A stretch of DNA of 64,000 bases from CAYSPT01 sp964432985 (GCA_964432985.1 CAYSPT010000028.1:1-64000); one strand, 5' to 3'; shown: positions 24,432 to 33,004, counted from the stretch's first letter. A program made the numbers and translations. The notes: generated by a model from the letters alone, not told the origin.

Positions 24432-24590
24432 ATGAGAATAAACTGCATCGTTTGCGACCAAATTCACGATATAGACATGGCGAGGAAAGTATGGGACATT
24501 GACTATGGTGATCTGTGTTGCGACCGGTGCCGGAAATACTACGATCCAGTCAAACGCCTCAACGGCGAAATGATCGTCCCGGCTCTGTAA
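24432..24590 (+). CDS. Small two-CxxC zinc-binding-like protein
   Basis: 52 residues from ATG 24432, with AAGGAGA upstream; an in-frame start 13 codons earlier is less likely. It has CIVC near the N-terminus and CCDRC in the middle, which would form a four-Cys metal site, then a short polar tail. I do not know the family. It is alone, in a gap after the clostripain-like gene, and converges with the thioesterase gene. Confidence 0.65.
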   Translation: MRINCIVCDQIHDIDMARKVWDIDYGDLCCDRCRKYYDPVKRLNGEMIVPAL

Positions 24591-24678
24591 AAGACAACTC
24601 TACCTGTCATAAAAACGGCAAGCAGTGCTTTAATAATCTGACTGTTCGCCGCCGGCGCGCCTGCCGAGTTAACGGGAA

Positions 24679-25089
24679 TCACGTTTGAAGACGTAATAAA
24701 TCCGCTTTTCCCTTGGCCACACAGCCGACACCTTCTTCGATGAGTTCAGCTTCAGCCTTAATGAGTTTTTTCCTCTCCTCCACCAGTCTGGCCCTGGCTG
24801 TCAATGTCCCCGCAGTTGAAGCGGGCCGGACATAGCGAACCTCCAGCCGTGCAGTCACCGCCGGTTTTCCCTGGTCAAGAGCCGCCCTGGCCATTACTTC
24901 GTCCAGCAGTGTGCAGATGATACCACCGTGCAGGACCCCTTTATAGCCCTGGTGACAGCGCTGCGGCTTGAAAGAGGTAACGTAGCAGTCGTCTTCATAA
25001 TGAAATGAAAGGTGAAGGCCGTTGGGGTTATTGGTGCCGCAGGCAAAGCACCATCCATCGTCTTCGAGGACCGGTTTTTCTCTCTTCAT
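24679..25089 (-). CDS. PaaI-family hotdog thioesterase
   Basis: The 136-residue product has the hotdog thioesterase pattern: CFACGTNNPNGLHLSF near the N-terminus and GVLHGGIICTLLDEVMARA in the central helix region. Known relatives hydrolyse acyl-CoA thioesters; chain length and specificity are not predictable. It is the last of three minus-strand genes, 6 nt after the preceding hypothetical gene, so it is probably in an operon with it and the OB-TPR gene. Confidence 0.88.
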   Translation of the reverse strand: MKREKPVLEDDGWCFACGTNNPNGLHLSFHYEDDCYVTSFKPQRCHQGYKGVLHGGIICTLLDEVMARAALDQGKPAVTARLEVRYVRPASTAGTLTARARLVEERKKLIKAEAELIEEGVGCVAKGKADLLRLQT

Positions 25090-25095
25090 TAAAGT

Positions 25096-25359
25096 TCACT
25101 CCAGACAGTATTCGTCGATTACACGTTTAAACCGGTTACCGTAAATGAGATCGAAGGTGGACAGTTTGTCCGGGAACAGTTCCGCTGATTTCGACCGGAT
25201 ATCCGCTACCAGTCCCAGGGCCCTGTCCCTGCTCATCGGATTGTTCATTATCTTGAGAACGGCGTTATCGACCAGCCCTCTCAGGTACTTGACCTTCTGG
25301 TCTTCCTCCTGAATCTTGTTTTTTCTGGACATCCTTCGGGCCGGCGGCCGGTTTTTCAT
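25096..25359 (-). CDS. Hypothetical helical protein
   Basis: 87 residues, Lys/Arg-rich at the N-terminus and helical afterwards (YLRGLVDNAVLKIMNNPMS, FDLIYGNRFKRVIDEY). No family was recognised, but its position makes it convincing: the start overlaps the stop of the upstream OB-TPR gene by 4 nt and the thioesterase follows 6 nt later. The compact, charged, soluble character suggests a cytoplasmic adaptor or regulator, which is only a guess. Confidence 0.75.
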   Translation of the reverse strand: MKNRPPARRMSRKNKIQEEDQKVKYLRGLVDNAVLKIMNNPMSRDRALGLVADIRSKSAELFPDKLSTFDLIYGNRFKRVIDEYCLE

Positions 25360-25916
25360 TTCCAGTCCTCGTTTTCCGGGCCGATCAGGCCTGATATTTT
25401 TTTCCGCAGGAACAGAAATTTATGGTAATAATGGAACGCTTCCTGCATGTCGCCCCTGGCAATAGCGCTCCTGGCGCGGGATTCCATTTTAGACACGAAG
25501 GTTTCCGGATCGAGAGAAAGCTCCTCTGCCTTTTCAAACTCCTCTATGGCTGCCTCCGGATCACCATTGGCCAGGAAACCGTCACCTGAAAGATCATGGT
25601 GCTTTTTCTTCAAGGTGCGGTGCAAATCGGAAATGATAACGGAGATACGTTGCAGCAATTCAGGTTCTGAAGTGGCAGCCGGCCTGGCGATGAGCCTGGT
25701 GCCGTCCACGCCGATTATAATTACTTTTCTCCCTGCATGGATTGTGCCGCGAGAGCTGTAGGCGAGGACCTGCACGCCATCAGCCAGCCTGATCCAGCCG
25801 GGATGCCGGGGCTCCAGGCGAGCCGCTGCGGTGGCTGGTTCTCCCAGAAAACGCGCCAGACTGAGATTGGGATCGTTCCTAAGGGTAATGTTGTCCTTAT
25901 TATCATCAGTAGTCAT
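25356..25916 (-). CDS. OB-like (NfeD-type) plus TPR protein
   Basis: 186 residues from ATG 25916. The frame is open far upstream, but that part is only the antisense of the 60-nt repeats, and a promoter lies between. Residues 35-75 (WIRLADGVQVLAYSS, IHAGRKVIIIGVDGTRLIARP) look like the C-terminal OB fold of NfeD proteins, though without the membrane part. The rest is helical with a TPR-like pair (GDPEAAIEEFEKAEELSLD, GDMQEAFHYYHKFL). Function is unknown. No clear ribosome-binding site precedes the start; the predicted leader is only about 10 nt. It is first in the three-gene minus-strand operon. Confidence 0.78.
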   Translation of the reverse strand: MTTDDNKDNITLRNDPNLSLARFLGEPATAAARLEPRHPGWIRLADGVQVLAYSSRGTIHAGRKVIIIGVDGTRLIARPAATSEPELLQRISVIISDLHRTLKKKHHDLSGDGFLANGDPEAAIEEFEKAEELSLDPETFVSKMESRARSAIARGDMQEAFHYYHKFLFLRKKISGLIGPENEDWK

Positions 25917-25931
25917 AATTGGTCTCAAGAA

Positions 25932-25985
25932 ATTGTACCAGATAGACTGAAGACCTTGCAAAGTTAAAAAATATCGTGGTATACT
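25932..25985. promoter_or_regulatory. Divergent promoters sharing one palindromic -35 element
   Basis: TTGCAA at 25956-25961 is its own reverse complement. Rightward it is followed after 18 nt by TATACT (25980-25985) for the rimP operon. Leftward it is followed after 18 nt by TACAAT (25937-25932) for the OB-TPR operon. Confidence 0.65.
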
Positions 25986-26054
25986 AGCGGTTGCAACAGG
26001 CCTGACAGGTTGACCCGTAAAGAGTGGGCTCGAGTGATGTCCACTCTTTTGTTT

Positions 26055-26270
26055 AGCGGTGATATACGTATTGATTGGACGGTGGATGTTTGGGCAGGAC
26101 GGTATTCGTATTGCTTGAACAGTATTTACACTGATTGGATGATGTCTGTTTGGGCGAGACGGTATGCGTATTGCTTGAACAGTATACGCATTGATAGGGC
26201 GGTGTCTGTTTGGGCAGGACGGTATGCGTATTGCTTGGACAGTATATACATTGATAGGACGGTGTTTACA
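26055..26270. repeat. 60-nt tandem repeats in the rimP leader
   Basis: The anchor TTTGGGC recurs at 26089, 26149 and 26209, exactly 60 nt apart, giving about 3.6 units that end 2 nt before the rimP start. Some units hold an inverted repeat ATGCGTAT/ATACGCAT. Open frames across the array on both strands are by-products of its length being a multiple of three. Confidence 0.92.
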
Positions 26271-26272
26271 GC

Positions 26273-26725
26273 GTGGTTTCGGCAAAACCGGAAGAGTTCG
26301 AAACCGAATTTGATGAATTCCTGCAACCGGAAGGTGTCAGGGTGGTCGAAGTATCTGTCAGCCGTGGTCGTGGCCGGGCGGTGATGAAAGTCACCATCGA
26401 ACGCCTCGGCGGAGTGACCGTCGGTGACTGTGCGGCCATCAGCCGGATTCTGTCTGACTGGATGGAGGAACATGAGCCGTTCTCAGGCAGTTATGTGCTC
26501 GAGGTTTCCTCTCCGGGACTCGGACGCCTGTTGAAACGAAGCCGCGATTACGAGATATTCACCGGCCGTCAGGTGATGGTAACCCTCAAAGAATCTGACG
26601 GCAGCTTACACGAGATGTCCGGTGTTCTCAAAGGTATGCAGGAAGAAGAACTACTTATTGCTGGAATGGAAGGGGAACTGCATCGGTTCCCCCTGTCACG
26701 GGTGGTCAAAACAACACTTGAATGA
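26273..26725 (+). CDS. rimP: Ribosome maturation factor RimP
   Basis: The 150-residue product matches the RimP family: VRVVEVSVSRGRG, TVGDCAAISRILSDWM and YVLEVSSPGLGRLLKR, the last being the signature between the two domains. It assists maturation of the 30S subunit in the cytoplasm. The start is GTG 26273, directly after the 60-nt repeats; there is no strong ribosome-binding site, so the exact start is uncertain. It leads the operon rimP-nusA-infB-ylxP-rbfA-nrnA-truB-ribF. The repeat-rich leader of about 280 nt could affect expression. Confidence 0.93.
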   Translation: MVSAKPEEFETEFDEFLQPEGVRVVEVSVSRGRGRAVMKVTIERLGGVTVGDCAAISRILSDWMEEHEPFSGSYVLEVSSPGLGRLLKRSRDYEIFTGRQVMVTLKESDGSLHEMSGVLKGMQEEELLIAGMEGELHRFPLSRVVKTTLE

Positions 26726-26742
26726 GTGCGTGTGGCAGTATT

Positions 26743-26761
26743 AACCCGAATAATTCGGGTT
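26743..26761. repeat. Perfect palindrome between rimP and nusA
   Basis: AACCCGAA-TAA-TTCGGGTT, 8-bp arms. It belongs to the AGCCCGAATAATTC element family and has no T tract. Confidence 0.85.
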
Positions 26762-26787
26762 TCAGGTGAGACGAGGAGACAAAAACC

Positions 26788-27915
26788 ATGGATAGCAACT
26801 TCATGGAAGCACTGAATGAGTTATACAAAGAGAAGGGTGTCTCAAAAGAGTTCATTTTCGGTGCCCTCGAATCTGCCCTGCTCTCAGCATACAAGCGAAG
26901 TCTTGGCACCGACAAGAATATACGGGTTGAAATAGATCACGATACCTGCAAGATACAGGTGTTTCGCAAAAGAACGGTTGTACCCAAAGGTGAAAAAGGC
27001 CCCTGGAAAGTTGCCATTACGGACGCCAGGAAAGTCAAGCCGGATTGCCAGTTGGGTGACGAGATAGAAGAAGAAGTAAGCCAGGATAAAGTAGGCCGTA
27101 TCGCCGCTCAGACAGCCAAACAGGTTGTTATCCAGCGGTTGAAAGAAGCCGAACGGGACCTCATCTACGACAGTTTCAACGAAAGACTGGGAGAGATTCT
27201 GGTTGGGACCGTTCATCGCCGGGAGAAGAGGAATGTGTTTCTCCTGGTTGACCGGGCCGAAGTGATGCTGCAGTGGAAAGAGCAGATTCCCGGGGAGAGG
27301 TACCGCCAGGGTGACAGGGTGAAAATCTATATCCTGGACGTGGAGCGTAATCCGCGGGGACCGGTTATCATCGCTTCCCGGTCGCATCCTGATTTTCTCC
27401 GGCGCCTGTTCGAGCTCGAGATCCCTGAAATTTCGGACAACGTCGTCCAGATAAGGAAAGTAGTCCGGGAGCCTGGGGCCCGCTCCAAAGTGGCGGTGGT
27501 TTCCAAGGAACCGAGAGTTGACTGTGTCGGGACATGCGTCGGCTTGAAAGGGTCGCGTATTCAACCGATTATCCGGGAACTCAACGGGGAACGGATTGAT
27601 ATCATCAAGTGGACTGATGATTTGAAGCAGTATGTTGTCAACGCGCTGAGTCCGGCCAAGGTGCTGACGGCGGATGTTGACCGGAAGAAAAAGGAAGCAA
27701 AGGTAATTGTTGCGGATGATATGCTTTCTCTGGCCATCGGCAAGGAAGGCCAGAATGTCAGGCTGGCTGCCAAACTCACGGAGTGTAAGATCGATATTCG
27801 ATCCGAATCGCGGGACAAGCGTCTCAAGGAGAAATCCAAGGAGTTGAGCAGCGAAGAGCCGTTACTGGGAGAGAGATATCACGATGAAACATCTCCTATA
27901 AAGGATCAGGGTTGA
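26788..27915 (+). CDS. nusA: Transcription termination/antitermination factor NusA
   Basis: The 375-residue product has the NusA N-terminal domain (NFMEALNELYKEKGVSKEFI), an S1 domain (about residues 135-200, ILVGTVHRREKRNVFLLVD) and two KH domains (GTCVGLKGSRIQPIIREL and LAIGKEGQNVRLAAKLT). It binds RNA polymerase and controls pausing, termination and antitermination. It lacks the acidic C-terminal repeats of the E. coli protein, as in many bacteria. GGAGA precedes the ATG. It is the second gene of the operon. Confidence 0.98.
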   Translation: MDSNFMEALNELYKEKGVSKEFIFGALESALLSAYKRSLGTDKNIRVEIDHDTCKIQVFRKRTVVPKGEKGPWKVAITDARKVKPDCQLGDEIEEEVSQDKVGRIAAQTAKQVVIQRLKEAERDLIYDSFNERLGEILVGTVHRREKRNVFLLVDRAEVMLQWKEQIPGERYRQGDRVKIYILDVERNPRGPVIIASRSHPDFLRRLFELEIPEISDNVVQIRKVVREPGARSKVAVVSKEPRVDCVGTCVGLKGSRIQPIIRELNGERIDIIKWTDDLKQYVVNALSPAKVLTADVDRKKKEAKVIVADDMLSLAIGKEGQNVRLAAKLTECKIDIRSESRDKRLKEKSKELSSEEPLLGERYHDETSPIKDQG

Positions 27916-27924
27916 GGTGGTATT

Positions 27925-29922
27925 ATGGCGAAAAAACGGGTACATCAAATTGCCAAAGAACTGGGCATTTCGAGCAAGGATTTAATTGAAAGGCTTCTGC
28001 CGTTCGGGGTTACGGTAAAGAGTAATTTGTCTTCTATTGACGACGAAGTCACCCAAAAACTCATAGAACAATTGAAAGCCGAAAGTTTGGCTCCGGAGTT
28101 GGCGAAAATCGAGGCTGAAGAAGAAGCTGCTCGCCTGAAGGTAGAAGAGAAACAGAGACAGCAGGAACAAGCTGAAGAAGAAGCTCGCCGGATGAAGCCT
28201 ATCCCCGAAAAAATATCGGTCAAGGATCTCGGTGAAATTTTGGGAATCAGGCGGATCGACCTCGTCAAGAAGCTGATGAATCTCGGTATCACCAGCGTTC
28301 ATCAAAAACTCGATTTCGATACGGCGGCGGTTATCGCTGACGAGTACGGTTTCAAAGCTGTTCCCGCACAGGAAGAAGCAACTCTGGAGGAGAAGAAGGA
28401 AATCGGCCCGAGTGCCGACCGCCCTCCGGTGGTGACTGTGATGGGGCACGTGGACCATGGAAAAACCCATTTGCTTGATTCCATCCGCCAGACCAATGTT
28501 ATTGCCGGCGAGTCAGGCGGGATTACCCAGCACATCGGCGCGTCCGAGGTGCTGCTGGCAAGCGGCCGTTCCATAACATTCCTCGACACTCCCGGTCATG
28601 AAGCGTTTACCGCCATGCGGGCCCACGGCGCCAAGGTAACGGATATTGCCGTGCTGGTGGTGGCGGCTGATGACGGAGTGATGCCCCAGACCATAGAAGC
28701 CATCGACCACGCCATTGCTGCTGAAGTTCCCATTATCGTCGCCATAAACAAAATCGACCTGGAGAAAGCCAGCATTGACAAGGTGAAGCAGGATCTGTCC
28801 AACCACGGCCTGGCCCCCGAAGAATATGGCGGTGAGACCATATGTGTCGAGGTGTCGGCCAAGGAAAAGACGAATCTGGAAGAGCTTCTGGAAATGATTC
28901 TGCTTGCTGCCGATATGCTCGAGCTCAGGTATCAGCCTCAAGCCACACCGCGGGGAGTGGTGCTGGAGGCCCGCCTGGACAAGGGCAAAGGTCCCATTGC
29001 CACCGTCCTGATCGAAAACGGCATCCTCCGCCGTCACGACGCTGTAGTCATCGGCTCCGTCTACGGTAAGGTCAGGGCCATGATTAACTCGCACGGCCGG
29101 AGAGTCAAAGAAGCCCCGGCAGGTGCGGCGGTTGAGATATTCGGGCTGAAGTCAATTCCCAAAGCCGGTGATGTATTCGAAGTGGTCAAGAACGAAAAGG
29201 CCGCCCGTCAGATCGCCAGCGCCAGGCAGCGTGAAGAGAGAACCGCCACCCTTACCCGTCCGGCCCACGTTTCTCTGAAAGATCTGTTCAGTCTTATCCA
29301 GCAGGGAGAGCTGAAAGAACTGAAATTGGTGGTCAAGGCCGACGCGCAGGGATCTGTTATCGCGGTCAAGGACTCGCTGGAGCGGCTTTCGAACGAGGAA
29401 GTGAGAGTCAAGGTAATTCACGGGGCTGTGGGAGCCATCACTGAAAACAACGTGCTTCTTGCTGCCGCCTCCGACGCCGTTGTTATCGGCTTTCACGTAC
29501 GGCCCGTAACCGGGGTGGAACGTCTGGCTGAAAAAGAAGGCGTCGATATTTCTATTTACAACATAATCTACAAGGCAATCGAGGATGTTGAGTTAGCCAT
29601 GAAGGGGATGATGGATCCCGATTACAAGGAAGAGCTTCTTGGACGGGTTGAAGTGCGTCAAACATTCAGGATTCCCAGCGTGGGTATGATTGCCGGTTCT
29701 TATGTAATTGAAGGCAAGGCGGTACGGGATAGTTCGATCCGTGTGGTTCGTGAAGGTGTCGTGGTATATGACGGCAAAATGGGATCACTCAGGCGCTTCA
29801 AAGAAGATGTCAAAGAAGTGGCCACCGGTTATGAGTGCGGTATCGGTGTTCAGAGATTCAACGACATCAAGGTCGGGGATATTCTGGAAATATTCACCAT
29901 CGTGGAAGTGGAGCGCACCTGA
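27925..29922 (+). CDS. infB: Translation initiation factor IF-2
   Basis: The 665-residue product is a compact IF-2. It has two IF2_N motifs (HQIAKELGISSKDLIERL and SVKDLGEILGIRRIDLVKKL) joined by a short Glu/Gln-rich linker, then the GTPase domain with VMGHVDHGKTHLLD, DTPGHEAF and NKIDL, followed by domains II, III and IV. It brings fMet-tRNA to the ribosome and promotes subunit joining. The start is 10 nt after nusA, with GAGGTGG upstream. No L7Ae or YlxR gene lies between nusA and infB, unlike in many Firmicutes. Confidence 0.98.
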   Translation: MAKKRVHQIAKELGISSKDLIERLLPFGVTVKSNLSSIDDEVTQKLIEQLKAESLAPELAKIEAEEEAARLKVEEKQRQQEQAEEEARRMKPIPEKISVKDLGEILGIRRIDLVKKLMNLGITSVHQKLDFDTAAVIADEYGFKAVPAQEEATLEEKKEIGPSADRPPVVTVMGHVDHGKTHLLDSIRQTNVIAGESGGITQHIGASEVLLASGRSITFLDTPGHEAFTAMRAHGAKVTDIAVLVVAADDGVMPQTIEAIDHAIAAEVPIIVAINKIDLEKASIDKVKQDLSNHGLAPEEYGGETICVEVSAKEKTNLEELLEMILLAADMLELRYQPQATPRGVVLEARLDKGKGPIATVLIENGILRRHDAVVIGSVYGKVRAMINSHGRRVKEAPAGAAVEIFGLKSIPKAGDVFEVVKNEKAARQIASARQREERTATLTRPAHVSLKDLFSLIQQGELKELKLVVKADAQGSVIAVKDSLERLSNEEVRVKVIHGAVGAITENNVLLAAASDAVVIGFHVRPVTGVERLAEKEGVDISIYNIIYKAIEDVELAMKGMMDPDYKEELLGRVEVRQTFRIPSVGMIAGSYVIEGKAVRDSSIRVVREGVVVYDGKMGSLRRFKEDVKEVATGYECGIGVQRFNDIKVGDILEIFTIVEVERT

Positions 29923-29948
29923 AACGGTTCCTGTTCCGGGGAACAGTC

Positions 29949-30230
29949 ATGGTGATTGGTTTCTGCAGTGTGGATTTGCATCTGCCTTCCAGCCGCTCGC
30001 TGAAAGATAAGCGCCAGGTGCTGCGCAGCTTGATTCGGCGGCTCAGAAACAGGTTCAATGTGGCCGTTTCGGAGGTGGACAACCATGATATCTGGCAATC
30101 CACCAGGCTGGGGATCGTATCCATTGCCAGCGCATCGCATATCATCGAGAGCTGTTTTTCCGGCCTGGAGCGTTTTATTGAAAACAATTATCCCGTGGAA
30201 ATTACCAGTTTCACAACGGAAATGCTTTAA
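29949..30230 (+). CDS. ylxP: DUF503 (YlxP-like) protein
   Basis: 93 residues from ATG 29949: MVIGFCSVDLHLPSSRSLKDKR, RRLRNRFNVAVSEV and WQSTRLGIVSIAS are characteristic of DUF503/YlxP. Its position between infB and rbfA is the usual one; B. subtilis YlxP has been linked to ribosome maturation but its exact role is unsettled. Translation upstream of ATG 29949 in this frame overlaps infB and is not family-like. Two inverted repeats follow before rbfA. Confidence 0.9.
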   Translation: MVIGFCSVDLHLPSSRSLKDKRQVLRSLIRRLRNRFNVAVSEVDNHDIWQSTRLGIVSIASASHIIESCFSGLERFIENNYPVEITSFTTEML

Positions 30231-30307
30231 CGCGGGTAATTCGTGGATTACTCGCGTTCGCACACCTGCATTCTAGCTCGAATAACTTTTGTGAATTATT
30301 CGGGCTG
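30229..30307. repeat. Two consecutive inverted repeats between ylxP and rbfA
   Basis: IR1 at 30229-30258 (AACGCGGGTAAT...ATTACTCGCGTT) and IR2 at 30276-30307 (AGCTCGAATAA...TTATTCGGGCT, with TTGTGAATTATTCGGGCT as right arm). They match the element found at 33005 and 36159. Confidence 0.85.
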
Positions 30308-30324
30308 GGAAGGAATGTGACCAC

Positions 30325-30732
30325 ATGGTTGACAGAATGGACAGGGTGAATGAGCTGATACGTCAGGAAGTGAGCAGTATCGTGCTCACCGAACTGAAAG
30401 ATCCGCGGATGGGAAAGGTCACCGTGACCAGGGTGTCCGTGTCCAGAGATCTTCACTTCGCCAAGGTATATTTCACGGTGATGGCCGACGAACGTTCGAA
30501 AGAGCGGATAGTCAGTTCACTGGAATCGGCCGCCGGGCATGTCAGGCGGATACTGGGCAGCCGGATACGGCTCAGGTACATACCCAAGATAACATTCCTG
30601 TACGACACATCGTTTGATGCGGGGGAGCGGGTCTTCGAGATTATGAGAGGCCTCAAACACGAAGCCGCTTTGGGTGAGGGGCTCTCTGATGATGCAAATG
30701 GAGCGGACTACGTCGGAGTTCCCGGCGACTAC
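30325..30732 (+). CDS. rbfA: Ribosome-binding factor A (3' end lost in gap)
   Basis: About 120 residues show the RbfA fold: RVNELIRQEVSSIVLTELKD, VTVTRVSVSRDLHFAKVYFT and RRILGSRIRLRYIPKITF. It aids late 30S maturation and cold adaptation. The coding frame continues past the normal end into a VGVPGDY heptad and then a 100-N gap. If the gap size is right, the frame continues into nrnA, so a fused RbfA-NrnA protein is possible; a separate end hidden in the gap is equally possible. Confidence 0.92.
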
Positions 30733-30832
30733 NNNNNNNNNNNNNNNNNNNNNNNNNNNNNNNNNNNNNNNNNNNNNNNNNNNNNNNNNNNNNNNNNNNN
30801 NNNNNNNNNNNNNNNNNNNNNNNNNNNNNNNN
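30733..30832. other. Assembly gap of 100 N in a repeat between rbfA and nrnA
   Basis: Exactly 100 N. A 21-nt unit (VGVPGDY in the rbfA frame) borders it on the left and GGAGTTCCCGG recurs on the right, so the break is again in a tandem repeat. Confidence 0.95.
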
Positions 30833-30879
30833 CCGGAGTTCCCGGTAGGGAGGAACCCGATGGGGAGGTCCCCAGCAGG

Positions 30880-31914
30880 GTGACCGGCGGCCAGAGAGAC
30901 AAAGCCAGTCTGCAGGACGTCATAGATGTTCTCGAGCGTTCCGACCGTATTCTGGTCACCACTCACGTCAGACCGGACGGTGACGCTGTGGGGTGCCTGG
31001 CCGCATTAGGTCGGGTGCTCATTGAAAAAGGAAAAACGGTCAGCCTGGTGCTCAGGGAAGGAATTCCGGGGGTGTACCGGTTTCTCACTCACGGTCTGCA
31101 GATTCTTGAAGATCTACCCGAAGAAAATTTCCCGGAAGACGCATCATTCGACGCTGCAGTGCTTCTGGATGTGGCTACATTCCGCCGTGCCGGTGCGGAC
31201 AGGGAAATGCTCAAACAGATACCCGCCATGATCAATATAGACCATCACGGCGACAATGAGTGCTACGGAACCCTCAATCTCGTGTGCCCTGATACATCCT
31301 CCACCGGCGAAATATTGTACGATCTGTTTTCCCTTTGGGAAGCGGAACTTTCGGTGGAGACGGCCACCGCGCTGTATGCCGCCATTATGACCGACTGCGG
31401 CAGATTTTCGTATGAAAACACGACTCCCGGCAGCCTCCGGGCGGCGGCGGTGCTGCTGGAAAGCGGAATGGACGTCACCGATCTGTCCAACAGGCTGTAC
31501 AATAATGAACCGCTGCCAAAAGTCCGTCTCATCGGCAGTATGCTGAGCACCATGGAGGTCGATACCGACTGCGGAATCGTGTGGTGTGAGGTTGATGAAG
31601 GAGTGCTGCAGAGGGCCGGAGCGACATTCGAGCATACGGATGATGTGGTGACCAGTTTACGGTCGATCGACATAATAGAAGTCGCGCTTCTGTTCAAAGA
31701 AGTTACCCCGGACCTGGTCAATGTCAGTATGCGTTCGAAAGGAGCTTTCGATGTTGCTCTTTTCGCGCAGAAGTTTGGTGGCGGCGGTCACCGCCGGGCT
31801 GCCGGATGTACCATCAAGGGAACACTCTTAAAGGTACGGAAGAATGTTCTCAAGGAACTGCGGCAGGATCTTTGTCCTGAAGATCATTGCTCATCAGTGA
31901 CGCGTTCCGACTGA
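30880..31914 (+). CDS. nrnA: DHH family phosphoesterase/oligoribonuclease NrnA
   Basis: About 344 residues from GTG 30880, which has GGGGAGGT 9 nt upstream. The DHH subfamily-1 motifs are present: THVRPDGDAVG, LLDVATFRRAG, MINIDHHGDN and the C-terminal DHHA1 motif GGGGHRRAAGC. Known NrnA degrades short RNAs and pAp. It is commonly found in this operon position. The frame is open upstream through the repeat and gap, so a fusion to RbfA cannot be excluded. It ends one base before truB. Confidence 0.93.
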   Translation: MTGGQRDKASLQDVIDVLERSDRILVTTHVRPDGDAVGCLAALGRVLIEKGKTVSLVLREGIPGVYRFLTHGLQILEDLPEENFPEDASFDAAVLLDVATFRRAGADREMLKQIPAMINIDHHGDNECYGTLNLVCPDTSSTGEILYDLFSLWEAELSVETATALYAAIMTDCGRFSYENTTPGSLRAAAVLLESGMDVTDLSNRLYNNEPLPKVRLIGSMLSTMEVDTDCGIVWCEVDEGVLQRAGATFEHTDDVVTSLRSIDIIEVALLFKEVTPDLVNVSMRSKGAFDVALFAQKFGGGGHRRAAGCTIKGTLLKVRKNVLKELRQDLCPEDHCSSVTRSD

Positions 31915-31915
31915 C

Positions 31916-32914
31916 ATGTCACTGAACGGTCTTCTCAACGTCGATAAATGGCCGGGCTTGACGTCGCATGACGTGGTGCAGCTGGTGCGCCGCCGTCTCG
32001 GGATAAAAAAAGTCGGTCATACCGGAACCCTCGATCCTTCCGCCGGCGGGGTGCTGCTCGTACTGACGGGAACCGCTACCAGGACCGCACGATTTTTCAA
32101 TCCTCTCGAAAAAGAATATATTGCCCGGGTAGTCTTTGGTATCGAAACCGATACGGGAGATCTGGACGGTACGGTTATCCGGACCGACTCCGCTTCCGGG
32201 GCCACCGCCGAAAACCTGTCCCGCCTGTTCCCGGAATTCACCGGCGAGATTGAGCAAATCCCACCTATGGTCTCGGCGGTGAAAGTAAATGGGACCAGGC
32301 TGTACAAGCTTGCCAGGGAGGGCAAACATATTAAGCGGCAGGCACGGAAACGGGTGGTCCATTCCATACACCTGGAAGAGTTCGACTACGGAGCTGAACA
32401 TCCGGAAGCTCTTCTTCGAATCGTGTGCGGTACCGGGATTTACGTGCGGACACTGGTTTCCGACATGGCGGCAGAGATGAACACCTGCGCGCATCTTCGC
32501 ACGCTGATCAGGACCAGGATAGGTTCATTTACCCGCGAGTCGGCAGTGTCCCGGGAACTCCTCGAAACCGGAGGATCACCGACCGGCTTGCCGGCGCACA
32601 TACTGCCCATGGCGAAAGCACTTGACTTTCTCCCCAAAATAGTGATTACTCAAGAACAGGCAGATTCGATCAGATCCGGAAAAATTATATCCTGCACAGA
32701 AGGGGGATATATGTTTAAGGAAGGGGTGAGGGTGCGTGAGGGAGAAGTGGTCACGACCCCCCCCTCTCCGTCGTACCGGTCGCCATCACCGGGCGAGCCG
32801 GTTTTGGCTGTGGTCGAGCACATCGGTGAAGTGGCGGTTGAAGCGATAGCCGTAGTGACGTTTATGGATACGGAGCGGGTGAAGTCGCTCAGGGTGTTTC
32901 CTGAGTCCGGATAA
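31916..32914 (+). CDS. truB: tRNA pseudouridine(55) synthase
   Basis: The 332-residue product has GLLNVDKWPGLTSHDVV, the catalytic motif VGHTGTLDPSAGGVL (Asp40) and QIPPMVSAVKVNGTRLYKLAREG. It makes pseudouridine 55 in the T-loop of tRNAs. The C-terminal PUA-like domain contains an unusual low-complexity insert, TTPPSPSYRSPSPGEP, at about residues 279-294. The ATG is one base after the nrnA stop, so translation is probably coupled. Confidence 0.97.
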   Translation: MSLNGLLNVDKWPGLTSHDVVQLVRRRLGIKKVGHTGTLDPSAGGVLLVLTGTATRTARFFNPLEKEYIARVVFGIETDTGDLDGTVIRTDSASGATAENLSRLFPEFTGEIEQIPPMVSAVKVNGTRLYKLAREGKHIKRQARKRVVHSIHLEEFDYGAEHPEALLRIVCGTGIYVRTLVSDMAAEMNTCAHLRTLIRTRIGSFTRESAVSRELLETGGSPTGLPAHILPMAKALDFLPKIVITQEQADSIRSGKIISCTEGGYMFKEGVRVREGEVVTTPPSPSYRSPSPGEPVLAVVEHIGEVAVEAIAVVTFMDTERVKSLRVFPESG

Positions 32915-33004
32915 TTAACCCGAAAAATGCGGTTGTTTCCTGGCCGTAATAGAAAATCTACTGCATTTTCCGGGGTAAAGAATGTTCGAGCCGAAGCAGA
33001 ATAG

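Noticed and set aside
26055..26270. CRISPR-like array
   Set aside because: The whole 60-nt unit repeats without unique spacers, so it is a tandem repeat.
26010..26384. Plus-strand frame through the 60-nt repeats, and its minus-strand counterpart reaching 26285
   Set aside because: Both exist because the repeat length is a multiple of three; the peptide is the repeat translated, and promoter and rimP/OB-TPR starts explain the region better.
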